Positions 24,873 to 32,845 of a DNA stretch of 38,045 nucleotides are shown in pieces (positions within the stretch are counted from its first letter, which is position 1; each line of letters starts with the position of its first letter). Both the position numbers and the translations under genes were made by a program. The stretch is from Oscillospiraceae bacterium. Its GTDB lineage: Bacteria; Bacillota; Clostridia; Oscillospirales; Oscillospiraceae. Where the stretch lies: the NCBI GenBank assembly GCA_015068235.1, contig SVKY01000019.1, positions 1 through 38,045 of the forward strand, written 5' to 3'. The notes under the pieces were generated by a model. The model made no database searches. It had not been told where the DNA came from and was given only the letters and a program-made list of their open reading frames with translations.

Positions 24873-27098
24873 ATGACCGAACAAAGCAACATCGGAGCAA
24901 CGCTCTTGATCGGTGGAAATTTGATCTGCAATACCATGTATGCACGAGGTTTGCTCTCTGCCATTGAGGTTACGTCGATCCTGGCGGGAAATTCGCCGTT
25001 CAGCTTAGCCTGCAATACGGCAACCGGGCAGGAGTATGCGCTCGATGCCATCGGCGTGGATCGCGGCAATTGCCTGGAGAAGTATCTTCAGACACATCGG
25101 GCAGAATATTTGGTGCTGGATCTGCACTATGTCTGCCAGCCGCTGTTTACCGATGGCGAGAATTATTATACCAAGATGCCTGATGCTCCGCAGATCGGCA
25201 AGCCTGTCAGCATCAACGATTTGAGCAGGGAGCAGAAGAAAAAGCTGATCGAGTGCTATGCCGATCTTCTTTTGAAGTATTTTCCCGGCAAAAACATTGC
25301 CCTGATCAAAACCGTAAAAACCGAATTCATTGCGGTAAAAAACCGTGTCAGAGCGCAGGAAAACGAGAAATTCAATCAGTTTATCGAGGAATGCGAGAAC
25401 TGGTTTCTCAAGCGCACGGGCTGCATGTATATCGAAACACTGAAGTTCTATTTCATGGAAAAGAAGTCAACGGGTACGCAGTATGAAGGCGAGGCGTATT
25501 TGGACCTTGCCGACAATGTGCGCCGTTTCGTCAGACAGCAGCATGTGCGCCGCCGCCCGATCTTCCGCTACTCGCTTGACCGCTATTGCCGCTATTACGA
25601 CAATATTTACAAGCGTGCCTTCGGCGCATTTTTGCGCACGGATAACGCTGTGGAAAATTTGGTCTACAGCAGTGAGCCGTGGTTCGTCAAGGAGAATTAT
25701 GAGCTGCTGCGTGCAGCCGACAAGCTGCTGAAATCAGGCTATAAGGATTTGGCTTCGGCTCTGGACATGTCCATGAAAAATGCGGATATGCTCAAGGCGC
25801 TTCTGCTTGCGATGGATGCCGTGCTGAATAAGGATTATGTAAACCCCGAGATTCGATATGACCTGCTTTTTGAACAGCGTATTACCGTTCGGGCGCTTTG
25901 GCAGGCGGTTCGCAAGTATGCCGCAGAGCATTGGAAGCGCCCCTTCCCCGAGCAGATCACCGAGGTCAATTATGGCTATTATTTTAGCCTCATGCAGCTG
26001 CAGATGACCACGGACAAGACCATCTGCGCCCAGGCACTCAAGACGATCCAAGCGCTCGGGACAGACGAAACGGTGGAGCTTCTTCCCACGGCGGTGGATA
26101 TTTGGGGAAGCTGCGTGTCAAGACTTGCCTTCCAGTATGACAATGTTGCGCATTTGTGCAAGATGGTCTTCCGGGGAAATCTGTTCCAGGCGTTGCCGCT
26201 GTTTCTCGATGCGCCGCCTGTGCATTATAACAAGCTTCACTTCATGCCGCCCATCACGGCAGACAACAAGGTGGTGCAGTATCAGCTCGACAGCACACTG
26301 CGTGCCCAATTAGACAAAACCGAAAGCGATTGGGTCGTGATCGATCTGTATACGCTGACGGCGCTTTCCATTTTCAAGCTCCACGAGAAGATTTATTGCG
26401 ACAATCAGAATTTTTGCTCGAAAAAATTCGGCGCCTCAAAGGTCACGCTCCACAAGGAATTTACCGACGAGCAGATCTTTGCCGAGCTGGATCGTTTTGC
26501 GGCATACCTCCGCAAGCGTTACGGCGATAAGATCATTCTCATCAAGCACAAGCGCATGGAGCATTATCTTGATTTTGAGGGGAAGCTCAAGCGCTTCGGG
26601 CAGAAGGAATATAACGACAGCACCGAGCGCAATCCCTACAATGACCGCTATACCAACCATTTTGCGAAAAAATGCGGCTGTTATTATATCGATATTGTCG
26701 ATCAGTTTTTGTCGGATGAAATGAATCTGCTGTATCTGAACACGGTGCATTATGAAAATGAATTTTATACCGAGGTGTGTAAGATCATGCGCCACATCAT
26801 TTCCGAGCAGCCGAATCAGAGACATTTTACAACCTACGATTCCCTGACAAAAATTAGGCGCATCGCAAAGCTCAATGCCAAAAATCCCGGAAGCCCCGTG
26901 ATCAAAAGGCTGTTCCCGAACGGCTGGCTTGATGAGCTTCTTTTCAAGCTGCCTGCAAAGACGGTCAGTGATCACGCCGCAGACCTTGCAAGGCTGTATG
27001 ATGAACGCTGTCCGAGCTTCGCTTCTGCGCAGAGACTTCTTGCTGCGCAGGGGAATGCGAAGCTTTTGGACGTTCTTTCCGAAGGAGCCAAAACATGA
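24873..27098 (+). CDS. Duplicated DUF6270-like protein
   Basis: The 741-residue cytosolic protein has two related halves. The C-terminal half has the DUF6270-type motif DIWGSCVSRLAF (GSCVSR at residues 412-417), which resembles block I of SGNH hydrolases, then DWVVIDLYTL, YGDKIILIKHKRMEHYL and CYYIDIVDQFLSDE. The N-terminal half repeats the order with YLVLDLHYV, GKNIALIKTVKTEFIA and CMYIETLKFYF, but its opening reads LLIGGNLICN and lacks the GSC motif. DUF6270 genes often sit in surface glycan clusters, and their activity is unknown. It overlaps the permease gene by four bases (ATGA). A role in modifying or loading the polymer is inference. Confidence 0.7.
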   Translation: MTEQSNIGATLLIGGNLICNTMYARGLLSAIEVTSILAGNSPFSLACNTATGQEYALDAIGVDRGNCLEKYLQTHRAEYLVLDLHYVCQPLFTDGENYYTKMPDAPQIGKPVSINDLSREQKKKLIECYADLLLKYFPGKNIALIKTVKTEFIAVKNRVRAQENEKFNQFIEECENWFLKRTGCMYIETLKFYFMEKKSTGTQYEGEAYLDLADNVRRFVRQQHVRRRPIFRYSLDRYCRYYDNIYKRAFGAFLRTDNAVENLVYSSEPWFVKENYELLRAADKLLKSGYKDLASALDMSMKNADMLKALLLAMDAVLNKDYVNPEIRYDLLFEQRITVRALWQAVRKYAAEHWKRPFPEQITEVNYGYYFSLMQLQMTTDKTICAQALKTIQALGTDETVELLPTAVDIWGSCVSRLAFQYDNVAHLCKMVFRGNLFQALPLFLDAPPVHYNKLHFMPPITADNKVVQYQLDSTLRAQLDKTESDWVVIDLYTLTALSIFKLHEKIYCDNQNFCSKKFGASKVTLHKEFTDEQIFAELDRFAAYLRKRYGDKIILIKHKRMEHYLDFEGKLKRFGQKEYNDSTERNPYNDRYTNHFAKKCGCYYIDIVDQFLSDEMNLLYLNTVHYENEFYTEVCKIMRHIISEQPNQRHFTTYDSLTKIRRIAKLNAKNPGSPVIKRLFPNGWLDELLFKLPAKTVSDHAADLARLYDERCPSFASAQRLLAAQGNAKLLDVLSEGAKT

Positions 27099-27883
27099 TG
27101 ATAAAACGTTTTTTCCATGATATCGCAAAGTTTTGGGACTATATGATCTATTCCGCCAAGTCGCAGCTCCGGGCTGAGCTTGCAAACTCCTGGCTCGGCG
27201 GTCTTTGGTGGGTGCTGGAGCCGACACTGAGCATGCTCGTTTATATGTTCGTGTTCACGGTCGTCTTCAACCGCACAACGACCTATGTCGTTGCGTTTAT
27301 CGTGATCGGCTTGTCGTATTGGCGCTTTTTTAACAACTGCGTCATCGGCTCCATCACACTCGTTCGCCGTCACAGAGCGGTGATCTCAAAGGTCTATATC
27401 CCAAAATTTATTCTCCTCGGCGCATCGATGATGGTCAACGCCTTCAAGCTGCTGTGCGCCTATGTGCCGATCATCGTGCTGATGTTCTATTATGAGGTAC
27501 CGATGACGTGGCATATGCTCACGATCCTTCCGCTGACGGCGCTGATGTTCCTTTTTACCTTCGGCATCTGCTGCTGGATGATGCATGTCGGTGTCTATGT
27601 CGAGGATATGAGCAAGCTGATCACGATTATTTTGCAGCTTGTGTTCTATCTCTCGGGTGTCTTTTTCCCGATCAATGAAATGCTCGAGCCGGCTTTGGCG
27701 CAGACGATCTTCAATTTTAATCCGATGGCACTGATCATTTTTGAAGCAAGAAATTCCCTGCTTTACGGTGTGCCGTGTCAATGGACACAGGTCGGGATCT
27801 TCTTCGCCGTGGCAGTGGTGCTCAGCCTGTGGGGCGTTGCTATGCTCTACAAGCGTGAGAGCCAGTACATCAAGGTCGTTTGA
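27095..27883 (+). CDS. TagG/Wzm-type ABC-2 polysaccharide exporter permease
   Basis: The 262 residues with six transmembrane helices form the membrane half of a teichoic acid or O-antigen type exporter. Typical features are the amphipathic start FWDYMIYSAKSQLRAELANSWLG, the LGGLWWVLEP motif of this class, and VFYLSGVFFPINEM before the last helices. The N-terminus has the family's segment that packs on the membrane surface. It is coupled to the DUF6270-like gene by an ATGA overlap. Its ATPase partner lies 331 bases downstream, separated by repeat element 7, instead of overlapping as is usual. Confidence 0.9.
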   Translation: MMIKRFFHDIAKFWDYMIYSAKSQLRAELANSWLGGLWWVLEPTLSMLVYMFVFTVVFNRTTTYVVAFIVIGLSYWRFFNNCVIGSITLVRRHRAVISKVYIPKFILLGASMMVNAFKLLCAYVPIIVLMFYYEVPMTWHMLTILPLTALMFLFTFGICCWMMHVGVYVEDMSKLITIILQLVFYLSGVFFPINEMLEPALAQTIFNFNPMALIIFEARNSLLYGVPCQWTQVGIFFAVAVVLSLWGVAMLYKRESQYIKVV

Positions 27884-27897
27884 TCATAAAACCATTG

Positions 27898-28188
27898 TAA
27901 ATTCCGATTGATCGAACAGAACGTATCAACCACTGTAGGGGAGGGTCATGGTCTCGCTGCGGCTCGGTCAGGTCGCGGCTCTGACAGCCCACCGGGCTGT
28001 CATTCACTACCGCTCCCTCCGCTTCGCTACCCTCCCGCACAGAAAACGGTACGGTTTCGCCGCGAACCAATGTGAAAACGTAATGTTTTACGATAATTAT
28101 CAACAATTACGACCGTTCCTGCACACGGGAGGGTCATGACCCTCCCCTACAATGTAAAACGATAATCTCACCGGTAAATCGGAATTTG
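27898..28188. repeat. TIR repeat element 7, type I with insert (291 bp)
   Basis: AAATTCCGATTGATCGAAC is the left end and CCGGTAAATCGGAATTTG the right. It is nearly the same as element 1 along its full length, including the 80-base insert. Most differences are single bases, for example AAAACGGTACGGTTTCGC against GGTAGAATTTCGC. It sits between the two genes of one exporter. Confidence 0.85.
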
Positions 28189-28214
28189 AACGATATTTTT
28201 AATAAGATTTTGGT

Positions 28215-29255
28215 ATGGTTATGGAAACTGCAATTACGGTAAATAATCTATATATTCGCTATGAGGCGGCGCAGCGGCGCAGCTTTTTCCAGCTCCTTCA
28301 GGGCAAAAAACGCGCAAGCTCTCTGACTGCGCTGCACGGCATTTCCTTCGAGGTCCCCAAGGGGGAGATCATCGGCATCGTCGGCTCGAACGGCAGCGGC
28401 AAGTCCACCACACTCCGCACCCTCGCAGGTCTGATGGCGCCGACATCGGGCAAGGTCGATCTGCATGGGCACAGTGTGTCTCTGCTGTCGTTGGGAACCG
28501 GCTTCGTCTCCGACCTGTCGGGTAAGGATAATATCATCCTTTGCGGTCTTTCTATGGGCTTTTCCCGTAAGGAGATTTTGGAAAAGTATGACGATATCGT
28601 CGCTTTTTCCGAGCTTGGTGATGCAATTGCAAGACCCGTGAAAACCTATTCCAGCGGTATGTATTCCAAGCTGGCGTTCTCCATTGCGGTCACGCTGCGG
28701 ACGGATATTATGCTCGTTGACGAGGTTTTATCCGTCGGCGATCAGCGCTTCCGCAAGAAGAGCCGTGCTGCCATGGAGGAGCTCATCGGTGACAAGCAGC
28801 GCACCGTCTTGATCGTTTCGCACAATATGGCAGAAATCGAGAAGCTTTGCTCCAAGACGATTTGGCTGGAATTTGGCAGGATCCGTGCCTATGGCGAAAC
28901 AGAGCAGGTCCTGCGGGAGTACAATGATTATCTTGCCAAGGATCCGCTCAATATTACGCACTTAGACCCTCCTGTTTTGAAAGTGCAGTCGTCTTGCGAC
29001 AAGATCGTTTTGCGGTGGAATGAGGTAAAGCATGCTGAGGACTACCGCATTTACCGCAAGGAGAATATCCCCGGTGCGCAGTGGGGCTGGCTTGCTGATG
29101 GCTATGAGGGCTTGACCTACGAGGATGTACCTCCGTCAAAAGAGATGACCTTCCTCTATACGATCCGCGCAAGAACAACAAATATCAACGGCGACCTCTG
29201 GAGCGACCCCGGCGTTCCGGGCAATGGCAAGCTCGCAGAGGGAAAGAAAGGATGA
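28215..29255 (+). CDS. TagH/Wzt-type ABC ATPase with FN3-like C-terminal domain
   Basis: The ATPase half of the polymer exporter has 346 residues. Motifs: Walker A GSNGSGKST (about residues 56-64), the class-specific signature YSSGMYSKLAFSIAV, Walker B IMLVDEVLSVGD and the H-loop VSHNMAEIEKLC. After about residue 250 a separate domain begins (PPVLKVQSSCDKIVLRWNEV, then YRIYRKEN and FLYTIRAR) with the strand pattern of a fibronectin type III fold. C-terminal domains in Wzt proteins recognise the finished polymer; an FN3-like one is unusual. No good Shine-Dalgarno is seen before the ATG at 28215, possibly because the repeat element inserted in front. The next gene follows after three bases. Confidence 0.88.
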   Translation: MVMETAITVNNLYIRYEAAQRRSFFQLLQGKKRASSLTALHGISFEVPKGEIIGIVGSNGSGKSTTLRTLAGLMAPTSGKVDLHGHSVSLLSLGTGFVSDLSGKDNIILCGLSMGFSRKEILEKYDDIVAFSELGDAIARPVKTYSSGMYSKLAFSIAVTLRTDIMLVDEVLSVGDQRFRKKSRAAMEELIGDKQRTVLIVSHNMAEIEKLCSKTIWLEFGRIRAYGETEQVLREYNDYLAKDPLNITHLDPPVLKVQSSCDKIVLRWNEVKHAEDYRIYRKENIPGAQWGWLADGYEGLTYEDVPPSKEMTFLYTIRARTTNINGDLWSDPGVPGNGKLAEGKKG

Positions 29256-29258
29256 CGT

Positions 29259-31988
29259 GTGATCTTGGAAAGCAAGAAATCTCGTTTTTATCTATTCGGC
29301 GGTCATCATATGCAGCGTCTTTCACAGGCGCTGCAGCATGATATCGCCGGATGTTTATTTGGAATATCACCGCTGAGCAGCGTGGAGGGTAACAGTTTTT
29401 GGCAGGATGCACTTGACAAGGAGCTTCAAGCTGCACAGGCGGATTATTTTGTTTTGGATCTACAGACAGCGATGCAGCCGCTTCTTTACGCTTGCGGTCT
29501 GTATCTGACGGCTACGGATCAAAATGTACGCTCGCTGACGACCGATCCGATCGCCTTGCTTGAGCCGATGCACTTAGATCAAGGACGGCTGCATGAGCTG
29601 TTTGAGCCGTTTATTCATGTGATTCAGCCATATTTTGACCGTCGGCATATTCTTTTGGTGCGAACCTATATCCCCGAGTTTTATTGGATTGATAAGTCGC
29701 CGAGAATGCGTGACCATTTTCAAACCTATGCGCCCAAACAGAATTGGCTTCAGGCGCTGGAGGACTTTTTTATCCGCAAGACGCAGTGCCGAGTGATCGA
29801 CATCGAGCGCTTCTATTTCCACAAAAAGGAACAGGGCAGACCTTTAACGGAGCTGATTTTTGAGGATTACTGCTATTTGGACATGGCGCAGTGCATCGAC
29901 CGAAGTCTTGCCGATCAGGTACGCTTCCGTCCGAATTTTCGCTACAGCCTGCAACGCTATGCTGACGGAAAATTCACGCTTTATCAGAGAGCTTTTTCGC
30001 AATTTTTGCAGCAGGAGTATTTGCTCGATGCGCTGATATTGGCTTCGCCGAAGGAATTTGTCGAGGAAAATATCGAGCATTTGGCAAAGCTCGATGAGAT
30101 CGATTGGTCCGATGCCGATCGGGCACTATCGGAGCTTAAAAACTGCGACGTGCCGCAAAAGATCAGCAGCACCATGTATACCTTTGTGCGCATCGTGCAG
30201 GGAGTCTATGACGATCCTGCAGCAGATTATGCCCTTTTGCTGCGCAAACAAATCGTGCCGACTTGCCTTTTGACCGTTTTAAGAGAGCGCATGTGCCAAA
30301 GCGAAAAGCTTTTCAGCGGTCAGATCAACCCTGCCAATGCAGGCTACTATTTTGCCAAAATGCAGGGGCTTGCCATTGAAGCATTTCTCACCGGGCAAAC
30401 GGTCATACGCCCGATCTTGGTGGATATTTTCGGCTCGTGCATCAGCCGCACGATTTTTAACGTTTGCGAAAATAATTTCACCGTTAACCGCTATTGGTTC
30501 CAGATTCCACCGCTGTTGGGCATCAATGAACGCATTTCCTACCCCGAGGATATGTTCCCCGAAAAGCCGCATTGGGCAGATCGTCTTGTCAAGGATCAGT
30601 TCGACGGCGTACTCGAAAGTCAGATCAAAAATTCGCCTGCGCAATGGTTGGTCATCGACCTGTTTGCCTTCATCACCGTGGTGCAGTTTCGCTATCGCAA
30701 CTGTTTCTACACCGATTACAATATGAAGATCAGCAAGCAGCTCGGCGCCGAAAAGGTTTTTGCCTACAGGGATCCGAATGTTTTGGGCACGTGGGACGAA
30801 ATTTTTGAAAAAATGGAAGCATGGTTTGATGCCGTGCGAAAAAAGTACGGCGATCATATCATTTTGATCAACGGTCAGCGCAAGGACCACTGGATCGGCG
30901 ATGACGGCGTCCTCTATCGGGTAAAAGAGGGCGATGACAGCACGCCGTTTATGGAAAAAGCAGCGGAAGTTGCCATGAAAAAGCTCAATTGCTATTGCAT
31001 TGACATTTTCAGACATTTTCTGCCCGAGGATAGTGCCTATATTTCCAACACACCTGCGCACAAGGAGAATGAATGTTATCTCTATTCCCACAGCCTCGTG
31101 CGTAAAATTATCGAGCAGATGCCGAAGCAGAAGCATTTTTCTTCTTATCCCGACGAAATCCGATTGCAGCGCTTACTGCGCTTGAAAAAGCACAACAGCA
31201 TCGCAAAGATCGAGCAAGCGCTTGAGCTCAGCGATCTCGATCGCAGTGTGATCCGTCTTGAGGAAGAGGAGCTTTGCCGCTACCGCAAGGAGCTTGAGGA
31301 GCTTTACTGCTCGCAGAAGGAAGATAAAGCCTTGATGGAGCTTTTGAACGAAGCTGCAAGCCGTCCGGCAGGCGAAGCCGAATTTGACTCGAGCTATCCC
31401 GATTATAGCACCGACAGCGGCATCATCGGATGTTGCTGCTTTGAAAAGCCGCGTCTGCGCCGTGTGGAAATTCGCACGATCACAAACGAAAGAGGCATGG
31501 TCAAGCTGCTTTGCGCCTCTGCGCCCGGAACCACGGTGCAGCTGCTGCGAAGGACAGATGACACGCATTGGCAGCCGCTCAAGCAGGCACCGGCAGGCTA
31601 TATTTTTGACACGCAGGCAGCACCGCTCACACACTACAGCTATATGGCGTGCTCCGTGGTGGAATGTAACGGAAAGCACTTTGTCGGCGCATTTTCACCT
31701 GTAAAGACGATTCACACAGGCGTCGCAACTCCCGTGATCACAAGCGCCGTCCGTGTCGGCGGGATCAACCGTATTTCGTGGCAGAAGGTGCCGCAGGCAA
31801 TCGGCTATTATATTTACCACAGGCAAACGCAGGAAGAGGCTTGGACTCGTTGTGCGCAAGTCGGCGGCGACGTATTTGCATGGTCGGAGCCGTCAGAAAA
31901 TGGAAAATTCTATACCCTCCGAGCTTACGGCGTTGACGAAGGAGATGTGAGCGGACACAATCATGCCGTCGAAGTCAGAGAACTGTAA
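29259..31988 (+). CDS. Duplicated DUF6270-like protein with FN3-like tail
   Basis: The 909-residue protein is built like the one at 24873. The C-terminal DUF6270-like unit has VDIFGSCISRTIF (GSCISR at residues 392-397), WLVIDLFAFITVVQF and YGDHIILINGQRKDHW. The N-terminal unit has YLFGGHHMQRLSQ, YFVLDLQTAMQPLL and HILLVRTYIPEFYW, without GSCxSR. After about residue 650 come a charged helical linker and two FN3-like segments, the last with INRISWQKVPQAIGYYIYHR, resembling the tail of the adjacent ATPase. It starts with GTG six bases after AAAGGA. It is the last gene of the cluster. Function is unknown; a partner of the exporter is plausible from the shared tail (inference). Confidence 0.7.
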   Translation: MILESKKSRFYLFGGHHMQRLSQALQHDIAGCLFGISPLSSVEGNSFWQDALDKELQAAQADYFVLDLQTAMQPLLYACGLYLTATDQNVRSLTTDPIALLEPMHLDQGRLHELFEPFIHVIQPYFDRRHILLVRTYIPEFYWIDKSPRMRDHFQTYAPKQNWLQALEDFFIRKTQCRVIDIERFYFHKKEQGRPLTELIFEDYCYLDMAQCIDRSLADQVRFRPNFRYSLQRYADGKFTLYQRAFSQFLQQEYLLDALILASPKEFVEENIEHLAKLDEIDWSDADRALSELKNCDVPQKISSTMYTFVRIVQGVYDDPAADYALLLRKQIVPTCLLTVLRERMCQSEKLFSGQINPANAGYYFAKMQGLAIEAFLTGQTVIRPILVDIFGSCISRTIFNVCENNFTVNRYWFQIPPLLGINERISYPEDMFPEKPHWADRLVKDQFDGVLESQIKNSPAQWLVIDLFAFITVVQFRYRNCFYTDYNMKISKQLGAEKVFAYRDPNVLGTWDEIFEKMEAWFDAVRKKYGDHIILINGQRKDHWIGDDGVLYRVKEGDDSTPFMEKAAEVAMKKLNCYCIDIFRHFLPEDSAYISNTPAHKENECYLYSHSLVRKIIEQMPKQKHFSSYPDEIRLQRLLRLKKHNSIAKIEQALELSDLDRSVIRLEEEELCRYRKELEELYCSQKEDKALMELLNEAASRPAGEAEFDSSYPDYSTDSGIIGCCCFEKPRLRRVEIRTITNERGMVKLLCASAPGTTVQLLRRTDDTHWQPLKQAPAGYIFDTQAAPLTHYSYMACSVVECNGKHFVGAFSPVKTIHTGVATPVITSAVRVGGINRISWQKVPQAIGYYIYHRQTQEEAWTRCAQVGGDVFAWSEPSENGKFYTLRAYGVDEGDVSGHNHAVEVREL

Positions 31989-32026
31989 TACCGCATCAGC
32001 TGCTATCAAAAACGACAAATACACCA

Positions 32027-32252
32027 CAAAATTCCGATTTATCAGTAAGTTTCGTATTTGCGCAGGTCAAAGCCTTCTCCTTGAGGAGAAGGTGCCCCGA
32101 AGGGGCGGATGAGGTGGAAAAGTTGCGCATTTACCGAGAACTATCATGAAATCGCAACTTTTTTCTGCGCACCTCATCAGTCAGCTGCGCTGACAGCTTC
32201 TCCTCAAGGAGAAGCCTTAGCCTGTGCGAACTGAAAGATAAATCGAAATTTG
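32027..32252. repeat. TIR repeat element 8, type IV core (226 bp)
   Basis: The ends are CAAAATTCCGATTTATCAG and GATAAATCGAAATTTG. The core is bounded by CTTCTCCTTGAGGAGAAG and CTTCTCCTCAAGGAGAAG and carries GGTGCCCCGAAGGGGCGG and CACCTCATCAGTCAGC, a repeat common in gut Clostridia. It is unrelated to the other cores. Confidence 0.75.
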
Positions 32253-32254
32253 AA

Positions 32255-32285
32255 ACAGGCGCAGAGGAAATTCCTCTGCGCCTGT
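32255..32285 (-). terminator. Hairpin terminator, probably the original yebC terminator
   Basis: The stem ACAGGCGCAGAGGA pairs with TCCTCTGCGCCTGT. On the minus strand it lies 10 bases beyond the stop codon of the displaced yebC 3' fragment. The U-tract is short and broken. Confidence 0.55.
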
Positions 32286-32295
32286 GTTGATTGTA

Positions 32296-32406
32296 TCAAT
32301 CTCTGTCCCAGTTGTGCCAGACGTTCTGGACATCGTCGTCATCTTCAAAGATGCCGATCATCTTTTCCATCATAAAAGACTTTTCCGTCGGATTTTTTTC
32401 CGTCAT
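32296..32406 (-). pseudogene. yebC: Displaced 3' fragment of yebC
   Basis: Read on the minus strand this encodes MMEKMIGIFEDDDDVQ followed by NVWHNWDRD and TGA. It is the C-terminus of YebC, almost the same as the end of the intact gene at 35311 (which has MMEKMIDVFEDDDD). The open frame reaches an ATG at 32406, but codons upstream of MMEK are not YebC-like. It has no ribosome site and cannot make a working protein. Its own stop codon and the hairpin just downstream suggest this is the native end of the gene, pushed away by the insertion. Confidence 0.8.
32300..32373. repeat. Left direct repeat (att-like) of the yebC island
   Basis: These 74 bases match 35315-35388 in the same orientation with five differences. 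The first 35 bases, starting TCTCTGTCCCAGTTGTGCC, are identical. Beyond 32373 the two sequences diverge abruptly. Confidence 0.8.
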
Positions 32407-32474
32407 GGCTAGCCCAAGCTTTGGAAAATATTATATCACTGAATAAAAAGAAAAAAGGGCGGGTTGCCGTCCTT

Positions 32475-32702
32475 TTAGTCTCTGAAATCAAATAATTCTT
32501 TGGGGGTGACTTCTAAAACTTCGCAGAGCTTGAAAATGACATCGAAAGAAACGCCCACATTGCCCAATTCGATTGCGCTGATATGGCTACGATCTATATC
32601 CACCAATTCCGCAAGCTGCAATTGGGTTAGCTTCTTCCGCTTTCGGTAGTATACCACATTCAAACCAAACTTTTCGTATAAGCCTTTGTATTCCTGTTTC
32701 AT
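32475..32702 (-). CDS. XRE-family DNA-binding regulator
   Basis: This 75-residue single-domain Cro/CI-type repressor has its helix-turn-helix in LTQLQLAELVDIDRSHISAIELG (read as two overlapping motifs, LTQLQLAELV and DRSHISAIELG), then FDVIFKLCEVLEVTPKELF, which closes the five-helix fold. AAAAAGGAGG stands eight bases before the ATG. It is divergent from the membrane protein gene at 32846. An imperfect inverted repeat (ATTGTAAAAT and ATTTTTACAAT) spans its own promoter and start, which suggests autoregulation. Small regulators of this type are typical of integrated elements. Confidence 0.88.
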   Translation of the reverse strand: MKQEYKGLYEKFGLNVVYYRKRKKLTQLQLAELVDIDRSHISAIELGNVGVSFDVIFKLCEVLEVTPKELFDFRD

Positions 32703-32748
32703 TGTAAAATCCTCCTTTTTTCTACTATTGTATGGGGATTTTTACAAT
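32701..32748. promoter_or_regulatory. Inverted repeat over the XRE promoter, candidate operator
   Basis: ATTGTAAAATCC at 32701 and GGATTTTTACAAT ending at 32748 are inverted copies that differ by one inserted base. One arm covers the start codon and ribosome site of the XRE gene and the other touches the -35 region of its promoter. Confidence 0.4.
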
Positions 32749-32755
32749 TCATAAA
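32727..32755 (-). promoter_or_regulatory. Promoter of the XRE gene at 32475
   Basis: TTTATG, 17 bases, TACAAT on the minus strand, about 25 bases before the start codon. Confidence 0.5.
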
Positions 32756-32779
32756 CCTTGTTAAAATAGCGATATGCTA

Positions 32780-32808
32780 TTGACACAAGTCATTTTCTGT
32801 GTTATAGT
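32780..32808 (+). promoter_or_regulatory. Promoter of the DUF4234/SHOCT gene
   Basis: TTGACA (consensus), 17 bases, TATAGT. The spacer contains CATTTTCTGTGT, the same 12 bases found in the operator at 34767-34784, so both promoters may answer to one repressor. Confidence 0.8.
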
Positions 32809-32845
32809 AATTTTGCCACCACAATTACAGAAAGAGGAAATTTCT

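Noticed and set aside
32475-32487. TTAGTCTCTG shared by the end of the XRE gene and the end of yebC as an att core
   Set aside because: The match is only about 13 bases and arises where both genes end in a similar dipeptide; the 74-base repeat explains the island better.
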